The notes beneath the pieces were generated by a model. The model was not told the origin of the DNA. It saw only the letters and a program-made list of their open reading frames with translations, and made no database searches. Positions 9,567 to 20,219 of a DNA stretch of 64,000 nt are shown here, one piece after another; position 1 is the stretch's first letter; every line of letters starts with the position of its first letter. The position numbers and the translations under genes were made by a program. This stretch comes from Chrysogorgia sp. JL179-B06. Taxonomy: Eukaryota; Cnidaria; Anthozoa; Scleralcyonacea; Chrysogorgiidae. The stretch is taken from positions 630,001 through 694,000 of the forward strand of contig JAYKKM010000475.1 of the NCBI GenBank assembly GCA_035772405.1, given 5' to 3'.

Positions 9567-9980
9567 TTCTTAATTAGTTACGCTATTCAGGGGTTAACTC
9601 TTGTCAATCAAGATTATTGTTTCAGACGTTTACTACTATTTAATTGCCCAAACAACAGTTAAACTGTAGTTAAGAGACAACTAGGCCCAGTTCAGCTGAA
9701 TAATTTTAACCGGCAACTTCTGACAACTGACAAATTTGGCGAAAAAGAGAGAGTATATACAGTATGCCACGCTTCCAGCCCAAAACTAGCCCCAGAGGGC
9801 CAAAACCCGAGGAGGCATTATAGTAGTCCCCGCGTATAAATTTTATAATAGATTTGGTAATATGATATACAGATATATATTAACCAGTAAAAATCTCGAT
9901 TTGTTCAGTGTAAACCCGCAAATAGCCGCAAGTTCAATCGGGAACGATTTTGAGGTTACAATGAATCGTGGGGGTTGGTA
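9567..9980. other. Unassigned DNA upstream of the hAT relic
   Basis: No gene is recognised. The 19-mer ATAATAGATTTGGTAATAT near 9846 recurs in direct orientation near 13,148, about 3.3 kb away on the far side of the transposase relic. This is too long for a hAT target duplication, and its meaning is unclear. Confidence 0.35.
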
Positions 9981-10100
9981 ACTTGGCCTCTTGGAGGCCA
10001 AGTAACTCGATTTTGGCTTCTTTTTTTCTTGCTTGGTCTCGAAAAAAAAGTGTGGCCTTTTGGCTTCTTTTTGGCCTCTTTTCACTTGAAAGGAGTAGTT
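9981..10100 (+). other. Candidate subterminal motif cluster left of the hAT relic
   Basis: TGGCYTCTTTT-type words occur several times (TTTGGCTTCTTTTT, TTTTTGGCCTCTTTTC). A near-perfect palindrome ACTTGGCCTC-TTG-GAGGCCAAGT lies at 9981-10,003. The same words occur to the right of the relic at 12,549-12,585. hAT transposases bind short repeated subterminal motifs, so these may be such sites. The true ends of the element were not found. Confidence 0.35.
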
Positions 10101-10365
10101 AAAAAATGTATTGACTTTAATTGTAAAAATAACTTGTATGGTAAATGATGAAGGAGGTTGATTTGTAATGTACATTTCTGAGGATAATCATATGGGATAA
10201 TCTAGTTGTGTTTTTAGCCAATCACAGTTTATAAAATTCAGCCAATTGTAATGCCGATAAACTAACCAATCACGAATGAATAAGCACTGCTTTCGCAGAG
10301 GTCCGCCTCAGGAGGTAAGATCATAAATATTGATGAGAGTTTTGCGTTATAACATATTCATACTC

Positions 10366-12291
10366 ATGGCGTCAAAATGGAAGGGAGCATACGATAGTGG
10401 GAGAAAGTACAATAGAGCGTGGGAAAGTAAATTTACGTGGGTCACAAAAGCTTCGGACGCCAGTGAAGATGCTTTTTGTAAGCTGTGTCATGCCACGATG
10501 AAACCTAAACAATCCAATTTAACGAAACACGAAAAAAGTAACAAACACATGCAGCGCGTCAAACTTTCTACTACAATGAAGCCCATCCACGAAGGTTGCG
10601 GACGAAGTAAAGGTCGCAGCGATTGAGCTATCCGTCACAATGACATGTCATTCGGCACTTTTGACTGGATCATCTCGGAGAGGTAATCGCGCGCAATGCG
10701 ACAGGAAGCAAACTCGAGAACATTAGATTGCACAGAAGGAAGTGCACAGAAATTTTGACGAATGTTGTCAGTCCAGCACTGAAGGAAGCGATGATCGCTG
10801 ATGCATGTCCAGGGAAAGAAGTTCTCTTTAATTGTCGATGAAACAACCGATGTTTCTACTGCAAAACAGCTCTGCGTTATCGTACGGTATTACAGCGAAG
10901 CCGAGAATTGTCGATGAAACAACCGATGTTTCTACTGCAAAACAGCTCTGCGTTATCGTACGGTATTACAGCGAAGCCGAGAAGAAGATCCTTACAGCGT
11001 TTGTTGACCTAATTCCAGTTATCCACACTTGTGCAGACGACCTTTTTAATGCCATCAGAGATTGCCTTGGCGAAATTAACCTCGAATTGGTAGACTGTGT
11101 TGGCTACGCTAGTGATCTGGTCGGTGAACATGATTCAGTTTCGACAAGAATATAGCTGCTGTTGCTCCGCGTTGCACTGATCAAGATGACGTGCATCTGC
11201 CATTCCTTGTCCTTGTGTGTTCAGCATGCGTTTGAGAAGCTTCCCTCAAGTCTTGGATTCCTTCTGGCAGAAATTCCCAAGTGGTTCTCAAAAAGCACTG
11301 TAAGAAGAGAAGCATACAAGACGCTTTACGAGGTGATGAGTCCCGATGATGACCAAAAGGCACCGTTTGAGAAGTATTCCACAACAAGGTGGCTGGTGAG
11401 AGGAAAGGTTATCTTCCGTATTCTCATGAATTGGAATGAGTTTAAAGCCGACTTCATGACAGCACAACCAGCAAGTACGCAAAATGCACGTTACAAGGCA
11501 CGGCTTCTTCTGGACATGCTCAAAGATCCGATCATGTATCTATATTTCCACTTCGTTTCGCGTGTATGGGAGAGTTTTTGACCTGGAAGGAAAACCATTT
11601 GCCATTGAGAAGGTTGATTTTGGTGGGAAGTTCGAGTTCGAAGCCACGAAATATATCTCTTCCCAACAAAACAAAGCGGCTGCTGGGGCTTTCATGAACT
11701 GAAAAAACAGCGTGTCTAAACTTTCTTCTGGAAGCTGTAAGTCAAGTGGAGAAACGTCTACCTGCTGCCCGCAACATCTTCAAAGGTCTAAGCGCCCTTC
11801 ACCCAACTAAAGTACTTAATGCAATTACAACGACAAGAGTCCTGTTCAGTCAGCTGCCGCTTCCTCATTTACGAGAAGAGAAAGCCAACGTGATCGAGGA
11901 GCAGTATAGAAAGATTGTGCATCGTGACTGGAAGGAGGAACCAATTTTCAATGGCACCATACCTGATACAACTGTTGCATTTTGGTCTCGGATCGTTCAG
12001 TTTCAAACTTCTCTCGGGGACAAGCCGTTCGAAGAATTAGCAATGTACGCCCTGAACTGTCTGACCAATCCTGTAAGCAATGCAGTGGTGGAAAGAATCT
12101 TTTCCTTGGTGACAGCGGTTAAGACAAAACAACGAAATAGGATGGGATTAGAGTTGCTGAACGCGATTATTCGTATTCGCTGTAAGCTTCAATTCCGCGA
12201 GAACTGCTGCATAAACTTTGAGTCGACCAAGCGAATGCTTGAGTTGTTTACTACTAAAAACATGTATGGTTGTGAAGAGGACAAAGATTAA
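10366..12291 (+). pseudogene. hAT-superfamily transposase relic
   Basis: A broken DNA transposase lies in several frames. From the ATG at 10,366 an N-terminal segment shows a zinc-finger-like motif, CKLCHATMKPKQSNLTKHEKS followed by H. The catalytic region contains VDETTD (in both copies of a duplication), then a GYASD block near 11,103-11,117, CHSLSLC at about 11,200 and TRWL near 11,385. The C-terminal dimerisation region NPVSNAVVERIFS is at about 12,070-12,110 and the frame ends at 12,291. Positions matching hAT D, D and E residues are all visible. Frameshifts or stops near 10,600, 10,907, 11,155, 11,580 and 11,700 disable it. No terminal inverted repeats matching the giant element at 17,980-60,536 flank it. 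Confidence 0.88.
10831..10982 (+). repeat. 76-bp exact tandem duplication inside the hAT relic
   Basis: Copies at 10,831-10,906 and 10,907-10,982 appear identical. Each encodes the VDETTD catalytic motif. Because 76 is not a multiple of three, the duplication shifts the frame. Confidence 0.92.
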
Positions 12292-12548
12292 AGACTATAT
12301 TTAATAATTTATAATGATATTTCATTTCAGAGTGACAATGACATTGATATCGGGAGTCGGGACATAAAGACTGACAAAATATTTAACATCCAGTTGTTTG
12401 TTACGTTATCTTTTCCCCTTATTTTTCGAGTATAATGCCCCGGATTCGGTCAACCTGTACCTGTTGCTTCAGTTCCGGTGCGGTGCTCTTTTTGCTGACT
12501 GCTCAACCGAGGAATCGAAAAGCCCTGCGTAGTGGGTACGAGCTTGCA

Positions 12549-12585
12549 ATTTGGCTTCTTTTGATAGCAGTTTGGCCTCTTTTGG
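12549..12585 (+). other. Candidate subterminal motif cluster right of the hAT relic
   Basis: TTTGGCTTCTTTTGAT and TTTGGCCTCTTTTGGT repeat the words seen at 9981-10,100, in the same orientation and about 260 bp past the end of the transposase frame. Confidence 0.35.
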
Positions 12586-13634
12586 TAGATTTTGACTACT
12601 TTTCAAACCATATTTGGCTCCGAGCATGCGCAGAAGTGACAGCTTTACTGAAATAAATATAAAATAAATAAGCAATAAAAATAAAATAAGCGAGTGTATT
12701 TTCAAGTGTCTTTTTTCGTGGAAACGATATAAAGGTTAAACAATAACGCGGGATTGAAAGACTCGATCCAACAACTACGATTTCAGTCAGCCACAAATCA
12801 TCACAGGACTTGAAAGTTGAAAGACTTAGTCCACAGTCAAGACGTAGTTTAATCGAAAGTTAACAAACACAGATCGCATCAAAACGAAGCTAAATCAATA
12901 AATATGTGCAAGACGCACTAATCCAAAGTGAATAACACAGCTGGTGACATTTATTAACAACAATTAAACTGAATCGCTTCTCGTGTGTTCTTTTGTGTCA
13001 ATCATATGTCAATTTAATATTGTAACGCACAGTACGCACTGCCAAGATTATATGATTGATATCATTTCTTATTCACTGATATCGTTTCTTATTTGTTTAC
13101 TGATTTATGCAATTATTTGGAAAATATTTTGAATTTAGTCCACGGGTATAATAGATTTGGTAATATATTAATTAATATAAATTAAACACGATGAGGATAT
13201 CGGTGTGACAGAAATTAAACACCGTGAATTCACCGAGCGAGCCGAAATATGAATTGGTGTATTACAATATCATGTTAAAACAGAGAAATTCAAATAATCG
13301 AATTCGGGAAAGTTTTCAAAGCATATATATAATTCAGACGTTTTGGCTAAAAGCTTTCACTGTAGCTTTCAGCCTTAAGTACACTCTCAGTCTCCACAGA
13401 TCATAAGCAAACGAGATAAGCCGCGGGGGCAGTTTTAGTGTTAACTATTCCTACTGTAGTTTATTATATAGCTTGGCTCGTGAGCGGTCTTAACGCAGCT
13501 TTTCTGCAATCTTATTGGTTGTTTTTCTGCAATCTGATTAGTTCCTGAGTACAAGACAACTGAAAATTTTTAAAAAATTGCGAAAAAATTGAGGAAATGT
13601 GAGACATTTAAAAGAGCCATATAATAATAAAATC
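12586..13634. other. Unassigned AT-rich DNA
   Basis: No gene, RNA or complete repeat is recognised. TTTTCTGCAATCT occurs twice near 13,500-13,535. The 60-codon frame at 13,224-13,406 has no recognisable features. Confidence 0.35.
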
Positions 13635-13730
13635 CTCCTCATTTGTCGCTCGGTCTGTACTGAAAGACCGCGGGCAGGATAATTTTGCCATAAAGATCTC
13701 ACGCTCGATCAATAAGTGTTTATTCCGGAC
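13635..13730. repeat. Half-copy of the 8555-8719 foldback family
   Basis: It shares GTCGCTCGGTCTGTAC with the 8555 element and a similar right flank (CTCACGCTCGATCAATAA against CTCGCACTCGGTTAATAA). The left arm is missing. Confidence 0.5.
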
Positions 13731-15485
13731 CTCTCAGTATCAGCGTTATTTGGCGTACAGACCAATCATAATAAGGGTGCAGGTAGTAATGCTCCAGTGG
13801 CAGTTTTACAGGTGGTCCACGAGTGTTGAATTATTTTTATCTCCTCACACAATGTCACTATAGGCAAATAAAGAAAGTACAAAAGAAAAAAGGGCCAAAT
13901 AAAAATGTTTTAAAAAAGAGCCTAATACTAACCAAGGTATAATGGTTAGTATTAGTGTTATTATTGCCTTAGCGAGCTAGCCTGAAGCGAGCGAGCAAGG
14001 CAGCAGACCTAAATAATGTAGTGGGGCTTTTTTTTTAATTTTGCTTTAGTACATTGTGGTCGGACTTTTAGATAGACCCAACATGCGCCGAAAACATGTG
14101 CTTTTCCTTTAGACTGTCGAGCAAACAGAGACGTTTGCTCAATACTTATGCATTTTGTGAGTTTCATCTTTTAAATACACACGTCATATATACATATAAT
14201 AGCCTCTAATTCATACGTGAATGAAACCGTTTGGAGTTTGTTGTGAAATATCCGAGTTATTGTGCGAGATTTTTGTGTTGTTTTGAATAATTTGTTAAGA
14301 CAAGTCATATTAATTAGAATTTCAGTAGAACCAGTAGAAAAACAGCCTCGTAAGGTTACGTATGAAGTATTGTCTGACTTGACAAATATTAGCCTGCGAA
14401 GTGGCCCAAATATCAACAGTTGTCGCGTATGCGCTTTCTGAGACAATGTCCCTTAAAACTCTGTTTCCGCTTACCGATCAAACACTTTTTTGCATTTGCT
14501 TTAACCGGCATTTATTGATATGGCTAGAAAGAACACCACGGATATACCGAGTGAGAATCGTATACCTTAACAAAATCCAAGCACGCGCTTTCCGAATATT
14601 TCCATTCGAAGTTAATTTCTGTCTGGCGTGGATTCGTGGAATCGTAACGCTATCCGACACCGTCGTAGGTATTGCCGTCAATAATTCTCACGGAAGTGTA
14701 TGGCTATGACTATGACTTTTGAAACATTCACTTTCCCAGTGAGTTTTCAGTCAAGTCGCATTTATTTTGAAAATTATATAATTTGTTTTATTATTAAAGC
14801 TTATTATTATTATTACGCGGCGAAATCTTTTTTGATCTATACGATTTAATCTTCTCGTAAACTCGCAAAGTTATTCTGAAAACGAAGTAGTTAGTATATG
14901 TCATATGAAACTTCGTACACGTAACGACCTGAGCTCTTTGACCGAAATGATTTGGTATTAAAAAGAATCATTGATATCCCAAGACGTTTAGTATGCTGCA
15001 GCTGTGTTTTCTCCAAGCTAAGAACCCGTTGCATGACACGCGCATCTAGAAATGGCTCTTAATTCTCTGACTTCCGCTATACTTTCGCTTTTTTATATGG
15101 AATGCATGAACCATTTATTTTTAGTTTCGCACGGAGGATAATTTGTATTTCATTTGTGTTGTATTTTTTTTACATTTGTGTTGTATATTTTGTCAATGAA
15201 ATCGTAGTGAAAATCGATGCGGATAAACGGCATCAGCAAGTCAGATTGTGTAGACTGTACGGCAAACGATCGTCTGAAGCGCAAATCCTCAGAAAATGTT
15301 TCTGAATCCTGGACAGGAACGGACCCTAGTTTAAGATAGCTTCTAAAACTCACTTAATTTCATTTGTCTTTTACACTGAAACTGTATAAATATAGTTCTA
15401 AATTTTAAAAATCTGTAAATAGTTTCTGAAAAGCCCTAGCTTTTAGGGAGAAATCTATTAAAATATCTATCAATCTATCTACCTG
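13731..15485. other. Unassigned AT-rich DNA
   Basis: I see no supportable gene. Two opposing frames of 102 and 91 codons (14,401-14,709 plus; 14,171-14,446 minus) and a 67-codon pair near 15,100-15,350 lack domains, and none shows convincing splice context. A short ATT-type microsatellite lies near 14,790-14,820. Confidence 0.35.
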
Positions 15486-15525
15486 TAACCTCCCGAGACT
15501 CGGATGGAGAGCGAAGGTTACAATG
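15486..15525 (-). repeat. Dispersed short repeat, copy 2
   Basis: This is the inverse of 767-805 (minus-strand words CATTGTAAC, TCGCTCTCCATC and GAGTCTCGG). Confidence 0.6.
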
Positions 15526-16077
15526 ATGTACTACTTCTTGGATTGATATATGTACTGCTGCTTCGATTGATATATTTAATCGAGTGAAATGCCAAATACC
15601 ACTTGCCTTAACCCTACGATAGGCCTTACACACTATTTTGGCAGTACGCCAACATTTAGAGTATTCGATTTGTATTTCAAAGAGATAATTGGAAATCTAA
15701 GAATTCTAAAGAGGCGTTGTTCGCATCGATTCTTGTGGTAAGCTCATTTTGACCTGACTATATGAGTTTATGCTGGATTCATTGTTTGGACCACTGTGTA
15801 AATAACGCGCGTCGCTACGGAAATATTGCACTGCATATGTATATCAATTAAAGCATAGCCATATAGTGTTTTATCTTCGGAGCGCTTTCTCGATATATGA
15901 AAGCTAACCCAAACAGTTGCCCGAAAACTAATCCTAGTACTAAATTTAATACTATAACCTTAATAAAAAAGTAAGCCTAATAATGATATCCCTAATACTG
16001 GCTTTGGTTGATTCTATATATAATGCGTGCTCGTATATCGAGAAAGGATCGCCATCTCTGGCTCTTACTTCGTGACG
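15526..16077. other. Unassigned AT-rich DNA
   Basis: No gene or repeat is recognised. GATTGATATAT occurs twice near 15,540-15,580. Confidence 0.35.
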
Positions 16078-16282
16078 TTCGTGTACCGGACACAGAATAT
16101 TACATCATTGAAATATTTAGTTTAAAAGTAAGGTTAGTATTCCTTTATTTCAGGGTTAGGACTAGAGTTTTTATTTGGGTTATGGGTAGGGTTTTTGTTC
16201 TTGTAAAGTTTCTGAATCCCGAGAAAATAACCTTGATGTGTATATGACGTAGTCTGTGTCCATTGTGTGTCCGGTACACGAA
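16078..16282. mobile_element. Possible MITE with 16-bp perfect inverted repeats
   Basis: TTCGTGTACCGGACAC (16,078-16,093) and its exact complement (16,267-16,282) are separated by 173 bp. There is weaker complementarity outside them. No open frame of note lies between, and target duplications are not evident. Confidence 0.5.
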
Positions 16283-16298
16283 GAAAGATGCCCAATCT

Positions 16299-16342
16299 CT
16301 CGGTAACGCAGGGTTCTCGCCTCGGTAACGCAGGGTTCTCGC
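16299..16342 (+). repeat. 22-bp perfect tandem duplication
   Basis: The unit begins CTCGGTAACGCAGGG and is present twice without spacer, at 16,299-16,320 and 16,321-16,342. Confidence 0.9.
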
Positions 16343-16847
16343 CACAACTTAATGCATTAGTATACTGCTATTTCGCTCCTGAGTTGTAGAAGTATTTCGG
16401 CTTTGAAGTAAATCGAAGCATTAATAGTTTAGTTTGCCTCATCCACTATGTAGGTAAACACACTATTTGGAAAGAAACCAACGTAGAGTTTCCTTACCTA
16501 TTTGTCACAACTTTGACTGGTGATATAACGGTTATTTGACACTTCTCTCCTTCGCGTCAGGCTAGGATACCTTTCCTTTCGGTTTAAAAATTGTCAGCGT
16601 GGTTTCCGCATGTAGCACTCGAATAAGCACTAAGTAATCGTTTGAAGCACTTTTCTATGATTGGTCGAGCGTATGACAATTGTCGCGCGAGCCGCGCCAA
16701 GCTATAGAGACGATTAACCCTTTTTGTCTCACGGGTCAACTCCTAAAAAATATTAATGGTTAACAAAGTATAGAGGTAACGAGAATAAAAAATCTCCAGG
16801 AATTTGTATGTTGATACTGGGTCTTTTGACGTTTTTTGAACCTTACT
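16343..16847. other. Unassigned DNA
   Basis: No gene or repeat is recognised in this AT-rich stretch. GATTGGTC near 16,661 resembles arm sequence of the small palindromes around 2800 and 5283. Confidence 0.35.
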
Positions 16848-17226
16848 GATAATAATAATAATAATTTATACATATTTGAGTAGGGTAGCCCCATCAGCTA
16901 AAAGCTGATATCCTCGGGGGCTCTATACATATAGCTAAATTAATACAAATAAGTCAGAAATATAAAAGATAGGAAAAAAGCTATATACAATTGATATCTA
17001 AAATAAAACAAGGAATTTAAGCTAAAAGAACGTTTCATATACATTCTAATTTAATTGATGGTAAATGTATTCTATCACTAGACCTAGTGTTATTATCATG
17101 AATACTATTATTCATAGAAAAATAATGTCGTAAATAATCAGGAAAATCATCAGCATTTAGAAGTGTGCACCATTGTGCATATATGCATTTCTCTTCTAGC
17201 ATGTAGGGTAGGGCGATTGTCTTGAT
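16848..17226 (-). pseudogene. LINE 3' end: RT C-terminal fragment and 3' UTR
   Basis: On the minus strand a frame of about 60 codons ends at a stop at 17,035-17,037. It includes FPDYLRHYF and IHDNNTRSSDRIHLPS. The IH..NTR....IHLP pattern is typical of the region downstream of the RT domain in CR1/L2-like LINEs and resembles the one in the element at 55,874-57,050. A 3' UTR-like segment follows to an (ATT)n tail at about 16,848-16,865. The 5' part and the usual downstream WN.LP segment are missing. Confidence 0.6.
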
Positions 17227-17369
17227 ATTACAATGTTACAACAAAGTACAATGTATTTTGGCCGTGCACCAAGTGGCCAAAAGGGCCACCACAGTTCCGC
17301 GTAACAATGCAGTTATATATGGTTTACATTTTATGATGGTTCACATTTCACCCTCGCTTGTATAACTTC

Positions 17370-17760
17370 TTCATTTTGTCAGTTTACATCCTTTCTTTTA
17401 ATACTTAATTTATATATTTCACTGTGATGAAGGGCGCTCACTTGTAACATCAGTTTCTTCTTCATTTTGTCAGTTTAAGTTTACAACTTTTCTTTTAATA
17501 CTTAATTTATATATTTCACTGTGATGAAGAGCTCTCTCTTGTAGCATCAATGTCTTCTTCATTTTGTCAGTTTGCAACCTTTCTTTTAATACTTAATTTA
17601 CATATTTCACTGTGATGAAGGGCTCTCTCGTAACATCAGTGTCTCCTTCATTTTGTCAGTTTACCTTTCTTTTAATACTTAATTTACATATTTCACTGTG
17701 ATGACTAGGGCCCTCATTTGTAGAATCAGTGTCTTCTTCATTTTGTCAGTTTACTATTAT
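17370..17760 (+). repeat. Minisatellite, about 90-bp unit, four copies plus a partial
   Basis: TTCATTTTGTCAGTTT begins units at 17,370, 17,461, 17,559, 17,647 and 17,737, giving spacings of 91, 98, 88 and 90 bp. Each unit continues with CTTTTAATACTTAATTTA and TTTCACTGTGATGA. It abuts the end of the split SINE. Confidence 0.92.
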
Positions 17761-17764
17761 TTTT

Positions 17765-17979
17765 GTTTTGCAGACACAGCTTTCATTGCGCATGACTCAT
17801 GCCCAAACAGCATAATGTAAAACTCCATAGTCTTACTAAAGTTAGGTAGTTGCAGCTTGATGTTTGTAAAGTTGTAAAGGTTTTGCTGTGCAAGCTGTGT
17901 TACGTTGTCAATGCTCAGAAAAATTCTGAGCACCAGACAGGACTCGAACCCGTAACCTTCTGAATGCTAGACAGACGCT
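17765..17979 (-). repeat. tRNA-derived SINE, 3' half (split by the giant element)
   Basis: On the minus strand this reads from the target duplication AGCGTCTG into TCTAGCATTCAGAAG, a perfect B box GGTTCGAGTCC, then TTTTTCTGAG and a tail containing ACACAGCTTGCACAGC. The 5' half, with the A box, lies 42.6 kb away at 60,537-60,606. With the insert and one duplication removed, the two halves give a continuous head that matches the intact copy at 60,729-60,940. The T-arm pairs well, and the anticodon position reads AGC, so a tRNA-Ala-like source is possible but unproven. Confidence 0.85.
17972..17979. repeat. 8-bp target-site duplication, left copy
   Basis: CAGACGCT directly abuts the left terminal inverted repeat and is repeated exactly at 60,537-60,544. 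Eight bases is the duplication length of hAT elements. Confidence 0.9.
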
Positions 17980-17992
17980 CAGTGGCGTAACA
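17980..17992 (+). repeat. Left terminal inverted repeat of the giant element
   Basis: CAGTGGCGTAACA is the exact complement of 60,524-60,536. CAGTGG-type ends are common in animal hAT families. Similarity continues with gaps (AGAGGTAGACGGG against ATTAGGTAGGG). Confidence 0.92.
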
Positions 17993-18375
17993 GAGGTAGA
18001 CGGGCCCTTATTGCATGTCTTGGGTCTGGGGCCCCATGAAGGCTCGACTATAACTTCTATATTATCACTATACAGTACAATGTTAAACAATCGTGAATAC
18101 CTAGACTAGACACCTATATATTCCTTCCTCCTCGAGTTAGCGTTGGCAAATCGGTAAATCAACTCTTTCTTATGATTCTTCACCATAAATTGCAGATTCG
18201 CAGGAGGCCGGGGGTGGTCCGGGAGAATCGATTATCGGGGGCTCCGTAAATTAGATCTGACTAAATATGACGATGAAATATGTCAGCAATGTCGCTGTTA
18301 AGCCGTAATTTTTCATTATAATATTCCACTCCATTTTTGACAGGGGCCCACTGGGTCGGGGGCCCTTAGTTCTCG
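17993..18375. other. Unique left arm of the giant element
   Basis: This is non-repetitive DNA between the left terminus and the satellite. It has GGGCCC words near 18,001 and 18,342-18,364 and a GGGGG-rich patch near 18,210-18,240. No open reading frame of interest is present. Confidence 0.6.
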
Positions 18376-18949
18376 ACCTAACCAGAACCAACCAGAACCA
18401 ACCAGAACCAACCAAAACCAACCAAAACCAACCAGAACCAACCAGAACCAACCAGAACCATCCAGAATCATCCAGAACCAAACAGAACCAAACAAAACCA
18501 AACAGAACCAACCAAAACCAACCAAAACCAACCAGAACCAACCAGAACCAACCAAAAGCAACCAAAAGCAACCAAAAGCAACCAAAAGCAACCAAAAGCA
18601 ACCAAAAGCAACAAAAACCAACCAGAACCAACCAGAACCAACCAAAACCAACCAGAACCAACCAATACCAACCAATACCAACCAATACCAACCAACACCA
18701 ACCAAAACCAACCAAAACCACGCAAAACCACGCAAAAACAACCAAAACCAACCAGAACCAACCAAAAGCAACCAAAAGCAACTAAAAGCAACCAGAACCA
18801 ACCACAACCAACCAAAACCATCCAGAACCATCCAGAACCATCCAAAACCAACCAAAACCAACCAAAACCAACCACAACAATCCAAAACCAACCAGAACCA
18901 ACAAGAACCAACCAAAACCAACCAAAACCAACCAAAACCAACCAAAACA
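18376..18949 (+). repeat. 10-bp satellite, block 1
   Basis: The block is made of AACCAACCAR-type units with the same variant set as the main block (AAGCAACCAA, AACCATCCAG, ACCAATACC, CCACGCAAAA). Bases 18,800-18,940 follow the order seen at 22,600-22,760. The block ends where LINE 1 begins. Confidence 0.97.
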
Positions 18950-20219
18950 TTTGACACTGTTGATCATGACATCCTAATATCAAAGCTTCAATCATATAGT
19001 ATTAGGGGGACAAGCCTAGAATGGTTTAAATCGTATCTTGAGAAAAGAAAGCAAATTTGCACAATTAATGGTAAATTATCGGATGCGCGAGAAATTGGAT
19101 GTGGGGTACCACAAGGATCAAACCTTGGCCCAATTCTTTTTCTCCTGTATATCAACGATTTACCAAACTGTTTAGAATCTACTAAGGCCACTTTATTTGC
19201 AGACGACACAAATCTCACATGCGAAGGACTTGGCCCCACTGAGATCGAAAATAAACTTAATAAGGATCTTGAAAATGTTCACCGATGGCTTACTGCAAAT
19301 AAACTTACATTAAACAAAACAAAAACAGAATTTATGATAATAGGCTCCAGCTATCGTCTGGCCTTAATTGATGAAAGCCCTGTAATTACAATAGGAGACG
19401 ATAATATCAAACGGGTCTCCCACAAAAAATCTCTTGGTATCATCCTTGATGAACACCTAAAATGGAATAAACATAACGAAGCACAATGTAAAAAAATTTC
19501 AGGGAACATTGCCCTACTTAGAAGGGCAAAATTATTTGTTCCACAGGACGCTCTAATAAAAATGTACAATGCATTTGTTTTGCCCCACTTTAATTACTGC
19601 TCTAACTATTTGGAATGATGGTTGTAGTACCCATATTAATAAATTATCAAAGTTACAAAGGAGAGCGGCGCGCGTGATAACTGGGGAGACATATGCTGTT
19701 CGTTCCACTGAAATACTAGAAAATCTCGAATGGACGTCAATTGATGAGGCTCTAAAAAAACGAGAAACGCTAATGACCTTTAAAGCTTTAACCGGAGGGT
19801 CACCAAATTATCTTTCAGAGTTATTTACAATATGTGAAAATGATAATTATCATTTACGAAGTAATAATACCAAATTGTCTCTGCTCAAACCAAAGACAAA
19901 TTTCCTTAAAAGAAGTTTCTCGTACAGAGCTGCAAAGGCTTGGAACGAACTACCATGTGAAATAACTGATGATTTCCAAAATTTGTCCGTTTTATCTCTT
20001 AAATGGCGAATGAAAAACGCAATGATTTAAATACTGTATGACTAATGGCCTTACTCAAATAGCGTAAATTGTGCATGTATATAGTTATAATAGGATATAG
20101 TTCGTAATTTTGTATTTTGTATTTTTTATTATTTTGTATTATAGTAACACGGCCCTTTGAAAACCAGTTTTTATTACTGAATAGGCCACCGTGTATAAAT
20201 AAGTTTAATTAAAGATTAA
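18950..20219 (+). mobile_element. LINE 1: 5'-truncated CR1/Jockey-type retrotransposon
   Basis: The copy starts in the middle of the RT domain: the first codons read FDTVDHDIL, which carries the first catalytic Asp. GCGVPQGSNLGP and LFADDTNL follow at about 19,095-19,215. The frame is open to 19,618. A one-base shift near 19,600 moves the C-terminal part (INKLSKLQRRAARVITGET, then AAKAWNELPCEI) to another frame ending at 20,030. A 3' UTR of about 190 bp ends TTAAAGATTAAAG, directly against satellite. Mid-domain truncation with the 3' end intact is the usual product of target-primed reverse transcription. There are few lesions, so it is moderately young, but it is not functional. Confidence 0.9.

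Noticed and set aside
10366..12291. hAT relic as the transposase that mobilised the giant element
   Set aside because: It is outside the element, broken, and not flanked by CAGTGGCGTAACA ends. A link is possible but unsupported.
9846..13166. 19-bp direct repeat as ends or target duplication of the hAT relic
   Set aside because: hAT duplications are 8 bp and no inverted termini lie next to these words; it may be coincidence or another repeat.
14171..14709. Opposing 91- and 102-codon frames
   Set aside because: No domain, no splice context, and no conservation can be judged; lengths are unremarkable for AT-rich non-coding DNA.
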